A model generated the notes under the pieces. The model did no database searches. It saw nothing but the letters and a program-made list of their open reading frames with translations, and was not told the origin of the DNA. From contig DATMKQ010000140.1 of assembly GCA_035571275.1 (NCBI GenBank), positions 7,815-71,814 on the forward strand: a DNA stretch of 64,000 nucleotides. The letters run 5' to 3'. This DNA comes from Trebonia sp035571275 (GTDB lineage: Bacteria; Actinomycetota; Actinomycetes; Streptosporangiales; Streptosporangiaceae). The position numbers were made by a program, and so were the translations under genes. Within the stretch, counting starts at the first letter, position 1. Each line of letters opens with the position of its first letter. This document shows, piece after piece, positions 59,753 through 64,000 of the stretch.

Positions 59753-60601
59753 GTGAACATCGACCGAATCGCACGGCGAAGGCTGCGCCTCATCGTCCCG
59801 GCGCTGGTCATAGCCAGCGCGGCCCTGATCATTCCCCTCAGCCAGACCGCCTCCGCCCATACCACGACTCGGGCTGCCGCCAGCGACGGGCCTAAGCCCA
59901 CCATCGTGCTCGAGCACGGAGCCTGGGCCGACACCAGCAGCTGGAACGGCGTCATCAAACGGCTACAAGCCGACGGCTACACCGTGTACGCGCCGCCGAA
60001 CCCACTGCAGGGACTGACCTATGACTCCGCGTTCCTGGCCGATTTCCTGCACACCATCTCCGGGCCCATCGTGCTGGTGGGCCACTCATACGGCGGGGCC
60101 GTTATCACCAACGCCGCCACCGGCGACCCGCAGGTCAAAGCCCTCGTTTACGTAGACGCGTTCGCACCCGCGCAGGGCCAGACCCTCGCCCAGCTCCTCG
60201 CCTCCATTCCCGGATCGTGCGCCGTGCCCGCGAACCTGAATGTGGTCCCGTTCCCCGGTGCTCCCTCAGGCGTTGGGGACGCGTACATCACCCAGAGCGC
60301 GTTCCCCTCGTGCATGGCCAATGGCCTGCCCGCCAGGGAGGCACGCGTGCTCGCCGTCACCCAGCTGCCAATCGCAACGAGCGCCCTCACCCAGCCGTCT
60401 GGTGTCCCAGCCTGGCAGACCATCCCGTCCTGGGCCGTGGTCGGCACCGCCGACCACGCCATACCGCCGGCACTACAGCTGGCCATGGCCGAGAACGCGC
60501 ACGCCCACATCACCGAAGTGAAGGCCCCGCACCTGTCCATGATCTCCGACCCCGGCGTCGTGACCAACGTCATCCTGCAGGCCGTCCAAGCCACCACCTG
60601 A
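59753..60601 (+). CDS. Secreted alpha/beta hydrolase
   Basis: 282 residues from a GTG after AGGAGAACACA. Signal peptide (basic start RRRLR, hydrophobic LIVPALVIASAALIIPL, cleavage near TASA-HT). Mature part: IVLEHGAWADTSSWNGVIKRLQADGYTV, nucleophile VGHSYGGAVI, Asp in GTADHAIPP and His in APHLSM. Closely related to the cytosolic hydrolase encoded divergently. Confidence 0.9.
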   Translation: MNIDRIARRRLRLIVPALVIASAALIIPLSQTASAHTTTRAAASDGPKPTIVLEHGAWADTSSWNGVIKRLQADGYTVYAPPNPLQGLTYDSAFLADFLHTISGPIVLVGHSYGGAVITNAATGDPQVKALVYVDAFAPAQGQTLAQLLASIPGSCAVPANLNVVPFPGAPSGVGDAYITQSAFPSCMANGLPAREARVLAVTQLPIATSALTQPSGVPAWQTIPSWAVVGTADHAIPPALQLAMAENAHAHITEVKAPHLSMISDPGVVTNVILQAVQATT

Positions 60602-60994
60602 CCCGCCGCGCTCGGCCGCCAGCGACCCGGACCCGAGGAGCAAACGCGACATGTTCACTTTCATCGCCGCGGTCGCTCCCGCCCACTTCCTGGCCGTCGG
60701 CACCGCCGCTTCTAGATCCCCGGCCGGCATCACGGTGCCGGCCGGGCCGATCAGCTGTGTCTTACGAATCACTCAGCTCAAGGAGTCGGCCGCGATGACC
60801 GTCCCCGGCGCCAGCACCGGCCGCGAGTACGAGCAAGGCGTAACAGGACGTCGACCGGTCGGCGTCATCGTGACGGGCCTGACTGCTCGTTTGTAAGTCG
60901 CGACCACAGTGTCGGGCTACTGTTGGAGCCATTCTTCTCTCCGCCGCGCGGCGCATGGGGGATGATCAATCCGCCAGAGACTAGGAGGCTGAGC
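60602..60994. other. Intergenic region, 393 bp, with one small doubtful frame
   Basis: An 81-residue frame at 60651-60896 is preceded by GAGGAG, but its sequence shows no family or clear codon bias, and it looks like decayed sequence. The ribosome binding site of the next gene, AGGAGG, is at 60983-60988. Confidence 0.4.
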
Positions 60995-61456
60995 ATGCAC
61001 CTGCTCCCGCTGCTCTGGGCACTGGCGGTCATGACCATCATAATATGTGCATTCATCCGGGAAGGCCGAGAGCGCGCCAGGAACGCTCCGCTGCGCTTCG
61101 ACATAGAGATGCAGGTGTGCTTTTCAACTGCCCTTGACCATGCCATGATTCTCGCAAGAGGTGGCTACTGGATTGCGATCAAGGGTCCGAAGCGGTTGGT
61201 CGTCGGCACTGACGCCTTTATGGTCGCATCGTCGTTGGGCGCGGCTTATGCACTCAGAGGATGCGAATCTTCCATTGCATTCAGCCAGGAACCGTCCCGC
61301 GTAGTTACCCGCGACTGGATAGTCATCACCGGACAGAATGGCGGCCGGGAGGTCCAGCTCGCGGTCACCAGGAAGGGGAGCCTGCCGGAAATCTGGCAGG
61401 CGCTGACTGGAACCGGTGCAACGCCAAGGTCATCGGCCGACTTCGGGGCCGTTTAG
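60995..61456 (+). CDS. Hypothetical single-TM protein
   Basis: 153 residues; the ATG at 60995 follows a perfect AGGAGG at six bases, so a longer frame from 60923 is rejected. One TM segment at the N-terminus (LPLLWALAVMTIIICAF) followed by a cytoplasmic or exposed domain with mixed secondary structure. No recognised family. Confidence 0.7.
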   Translation: MHLLPLLWALAVMTIIICAFIREGRERARNAPLRFDIEMQVCFSTALDHAMILARGGYWIAIKGPKRLVVGTDAFMVASSLGAAYALRGCESSIAFSQEPSRVVTRDWIVITGQNGGREVQLAVTRKGSLPEIWQALTGTGATPRSSADFGAV

Positions 61457-61544
61457 AGGCTACCCTGCCCGGCTGGGGCCAGCGCCAGCGAGAGCGCTTG
61501 GCCACGCGGGGAGTTGCTGATACGCGACCTTTGCACGGCCTGGG

Positions 61545-62276
61545 TCACAAGAGGTCGGCGAGTTCGGCAATGGACGATACGGACAGGTCCCACGGCTTGG
61601 TGGCGACGCCGACCCCGGGAATCCCGGGCCCTCGCTCCAGGGGCCGGGAGATGAACGCCGCAGCCAGGCCCGCCTTGCGGGCGGCTGCCAGGTCGGCCTC
61701 GTGCGCTGCGGCCAGCATGATTTCCCCTGGCTCAAGCCCGAGCATGGCGGCCGGCCGCAGATACGCCTCCATGGCCGGCTTGTAGGCCTTTGACACGTCC
61801 GAGCCGAGGATCACGTCCCACGCCAGCCCGCCCGCCTTCGCCATGTCCAGCAGCAGGGACGTATTCCCGTTCGACAGCGGTCCCACTATGTAATTCCGTT
61901 TCAGCGCAGTGATCCCCGCGACGCTGTCCGGCCAGGGCGGCAGCAAGTGCCAGGCGCGGTTGAGTTCGTCAAGCGCCGTCGGGCCGAAGCGCCCCGGATC
62001 GAGCCCGAGGTCCTCAAGCACGCCGTCGAGGTTCTCGCGGTGCAGCACGTCCAACGGGACAAAGGACCGCTCTCCGGTAGTGACCCGTCGCATCCCCGGG
62101 ACGTACCGTGACCGCCAGGCATCGGCGAACGCGTCGGCGTCGAGTTCGAGCCTGTGCTCGCCGGCGAAGCGGCGGACGGCCGCGGCGACCCCGGTCCGCC
62201 AGTCGACCACAGTGCCGAACACGTCAAACAACACGGCCTTTACGGGCTGGGCGGTAGACACGGGGGTGAATGACAC
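61545..62276 (-). CDS. Haloacid dehalogenase, type II
   Basis: 243 residues of the HAD superfamily: nucleophile Asp in AVLFDVFGTVVDWRTG, Ser/Thr motif PLSNGNTSLL, Lys in KAYKP and the final acidic region AAHEADLAAARKAG. Same layout as L-2-haloacid dehalogenase-like proteins; the Asn and Trp contacts cannot be checked fully. Could also be a general phosphatase. Confidence 0.87.
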   Translation of the reverse strand: MSFTPVSTAQPVKAVLFDVFGTVVDWRTGVAAAVRRFAGEHRLELDADAFADAWRSRYVPGMRRVTTGERSFVPLDVLHRENLDGVLEDLGLDPGRFGPTALDELNRAWHLLPPWPDSVAGITALKRNYIVGPLSNGNTSLLLDMAKAGGLAWDVILGSDVSKAYKPAMEAYLRPAAMLGLEPGEIMLAAAHEADLAAARKAGLAAAFISRPLERGPGIPGVGVATKPWDLSVSSIAELADLL

Positions 62277-62526
62277 GGTGTCAGCATCTCATCATCAGGT
62301 GAGATCGGACTGCCGGGGCCGAGCAGGACGGGGGCTCTTCGCACGGGTGTCCGAAGACTCCGGCTGCTCTCGCTCTCAGTGGCAGGCCTCCCCGTCCGCC
62401 TCCGTCCTTGGATGACATAGTTTCGCGGCCGACGCCCCGGTCATGACGGCAACAGTGCGGAGTGGCCATGTGACAGGCTGGAGCAGCAGCCCAGAGGTGG
62501 GCCGCACGTGATGAAAGGAGAGCGTT

Positions 62527-62736
62527 GTGAGCGTGTACAGAGTGACCGAGATCATCGGGACAAGCAGCACATCGTGGGAAGACGCTGCAGCGGAGGCGAT
62601 CAGGACGGCCGCCGGGACGCTTCGCGATCTGCGGGTGGCCGAGGTCGTCAAGCAGGACATTCACCTGGACGAGGGCGGGACGATCACCTATCGCACCAAG
62701 CTCCAGCTCTCATTCAAGTACGAAGCCGACCACTGA
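62527..62736 (+). CDS. Dodecin
   Basis: 69-residue flavin-binding dodecin: SVYRVTEIIGTSSTSWEDAAAEAIRTAAGTLRDLRVAEVVKQDI and LQLSFKYE. The Trp (in TSSTSWEDA) that stacks on flavin and the flanking acidic residues are present. Assembles into a 12-mer that stores or buffers riboflavin/FMN. GTG start after GGAGAGCGTT. Confidence 0.93.
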   Translation: MSVYRVTEIIGTSSTSWEDAAAEAIRTAAGTLRDLRVAEVVKQDIHLDEGGTITYRTKLQLSFKYEADH

Positions 62737-63075
62737 TCCCAGGTCACCCGCTCCCCGCGCTGGCGAGTCGAGTACGCCAGCTTTCGGGCCCAATCCTGTT
62801 CCCATGCCCGAATGGCCTTGCGCGCACATCCTAGACACCCGTAACAAGCGACATCCGAACGCCCGTAGCCGCTAGAACACGATTAATCGCGCTGGTAGCC
62901 GCCTGATCTGCCCGGCTCTGTCGCTAGCTGCGCTGACCGGCGCGAACGGATGGTCTGTGCTTGCACCGCCGCTTGCCGAGCCGTCCATCTCCGGGCAGGA
63001 CGCTAACCGCGAACTGGTCCGGTAGTGAACGCCGCGGACCGGCGGAAAGGCTTGTCCCGGCTCGGCTGGCGCCGA
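62737..63075. other. Intergenic region, 339 bp
   Basis: No convincing gene. On the minus strand around 62880 a short stretch reads INRVLAATGVRMSLV before a stop; this could be a decayed gene end, but I cannot assign it. Confidence 0.35.
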
Positions 63076-63876
63076 TCAGAATGACCGCTGGCCAAGCCAG
63101 TCCAGCGCCGCCTGCGCGACCTCGCGCCAGCCGTGGTCGATCGTCAGCGAATGGCCGCGATCGGGGAACTCGATGAAGTCGGTGATGGCCGGTGACTTGT
63201 GGTAGAGCTTGCGGGTCGACGTCGTGATGGCTGGCGGCACGGTGTGATCTTTGCCCCCGGTCGTGAGCAGCAGCGGCCCGCGGGTCTTGTTGGCGGTATT
63301 CACCTTCGCTGGCGACCGCGGGGTGAAGTTTGCCAGGGCGGCTTCGAACAGAGGCTTGCCCGGCGAGGGCACTGTCCAGCGGTCGTACAGCTCAGCTGAC
63401 TCCTGCTCGGGAAGCGCGTTCCCGAAGCCGTACCGGAACTGTTCTGGGGTAAGCGCTATTGCCAGGTTGCGGTTGGCCGGCTTGCGCAGCGCGATCGACG
63501 CGACTTTCAGCGCGGAAACGGGCAGGTTGAGCACGCCCTTGATGGGCGCGGCGTCGATCGCCACCGCGGCAGCGGCCAGGTCCTGCCCAAGCAGCCGCTG
63601 CGCGATGAGACCGCCGAAGGAATGGCCGATGACGACCGGAGGGACTTCAAGCCCGCGGATGATCCCGGCGTAGTGGTCGACCACATCGTCGATGCCCTTG
63701 CCCGCCACCCGGGTGGGGTCCCGGCGGGCCTCTTCCACCGTGTCCGAGTCACCCGGCCAGCCCGGCGCTGTCGGCGTGTAGCCCGCCTCCTGGAACAGTT
63801 CTAGCCACGGCCCCCACGAGCTGGCATGCAGCCACAGGCCATGAACGAATACCGCCGGCCTGCCTGGTTGTGTCAT
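63076..63876 (-). CDS. Alpha/beta hydrolase
   Basis: 266 residues: VFVHGLWLHASSWGPWLELFQEAGYTPTAPGWPGDS, nucleophile IGHSFGGLIAQ, Asp in GGKDHTVPP, His in RGHSLTI. No signal peptide. The region beyond to the window end (63877-64000) shows no gene. Confidence 0.9.
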   Translation of the reverse strand: MTQPGRPAVFVHGLWLHASSWGPWLELFQEAGYTPTAPGWPGDSDTVEEARRDPTRVAGKGIDDVVDHYAGIIRGLEVPPVVIGHSFGGLIAQRLLGQDLAAAAVAIDAAPIKGVLNLPVSALKVASIALRKPANRNLAIALTPEQFRYGFGNALPEQESAELYDRWTVPSPGKPLFEAALANFTPRSPAKVNTANKTRGPLLLTTGGKDHTVPPAITTSTRKLYHKSPAITDFIEFPDRGHSLTIDHGWREVAQAALDWLGQRSF

Positions 63877-64000
63877 TTCGCGCTCTCCTCATCCACAGTC
63901 TGACCGCGATGTCAGAGCCGACACCCACCACCCAGTTCTACTCCCTCCGGCCCGGCCGTAAACGATCCCTTGGCAACGGCATGTGAGTGACATGGCACAG

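Overview
The window is GC-rich actinobacterial chromosome. The evidence is the gene content: a nickel superoxide dismutase with a neighbouring maturation-protease start, a SigF-type sigma factor with its anti-sigma partner, WhiB1, the SigR/RsrA thiol-stress pair, a DasR-like regulator, DprE2 with the decaprenyl-phosphate phosphoribosyltransferase, and large LuxR-family (LAL) regulators. GTG and TTG starts and overlapping stop/start codons are frequent. I cannot name the species. I see no tRNA, rRNA, CRISPR array, intact insertion sequence, phage gene or origin.

Layout. 1-6 kb: start of sodX (partial), sodN, rsbW-sigF, a GC-hairpin repeat array, a membrane protein, a diacylglycerol-kinase-like lipid kinase, whiB1 and a PdtaS-like sensor kinase. 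6-12.5 kb: bioF, a dasR-like gntR gene and bioD in one operon, then a DUF3311 protein with a sodium:solute symporter and an IlvG-like ThDP enzyme. 12.5-17 kb (minus strand): two HD-type membrane phosphohydrolases, a biotin carboxylase and a small biotin carrier protein. 17-24.2 kb: rsrA-sigR, methyltransferase, DksA-like protein, SRAP protein, aroA, rsgA and hisN. From memory, whiB1-pdtaS-biotin carrier-rsrA-sigR-SRAP-aroA-rsgA matches the M. tuberculosis Rv3219-Rv3228 order, with the bio/transport/HD block as extra cargo.

24.3-32.2 kb, all plus strand: a CBS protein, two unrecognised proteins, a family-A DNA polymerase-like protein, a lone UMP-kinase paralogue, a MoxR-type AAA+ ATPase and a VWA/metallopeptidase-like partner. 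This is the least explained gene set here. 32.2-44.5 kb: DUF1275 protein, response regulator, dprE2-ubiA and a Y/G/Q-rich membrane glycosidase, def, hsp20 with a MerR regulator, an acyl-CoA synthetase and small orphan genes.

44.9-60.6 kb: an accessory region with two paralogous LAL regulators in inverted orientation around RidA, DUF1330, peroxiredoxin-like, SDR and alpha/beta-hydrolase genes, followed by more hydrolases and metallo-beta-lactamase-fold proteins. It holds two genes ruined by internal deletions and one hydrolase lacking its nucleophile serine. Four promoters in it share the 8-mer CGGATACC. 61-64 kb: small membrane protein, haloacid dehalogenase, dodecin and another hydrolase.

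Most notable: (i) a dispersed palindromic mini-element of about 45 bp with core GGGGGGTCGTCCCCCC, once inserted in frame inside a methyltransferase gene between 13-bp direct repeats and elsewhere forming protein ends; (ii) the shared CGGATACC motif in the LAL-flanked cluster; (iii) the polymerase/kinase/MoxR-VWA gene row; (iv) a SigR circuit in which sigR carries a consensus SigR promoter just ahead of a 54-residue N-terminal extension, and hsp20 carries another.
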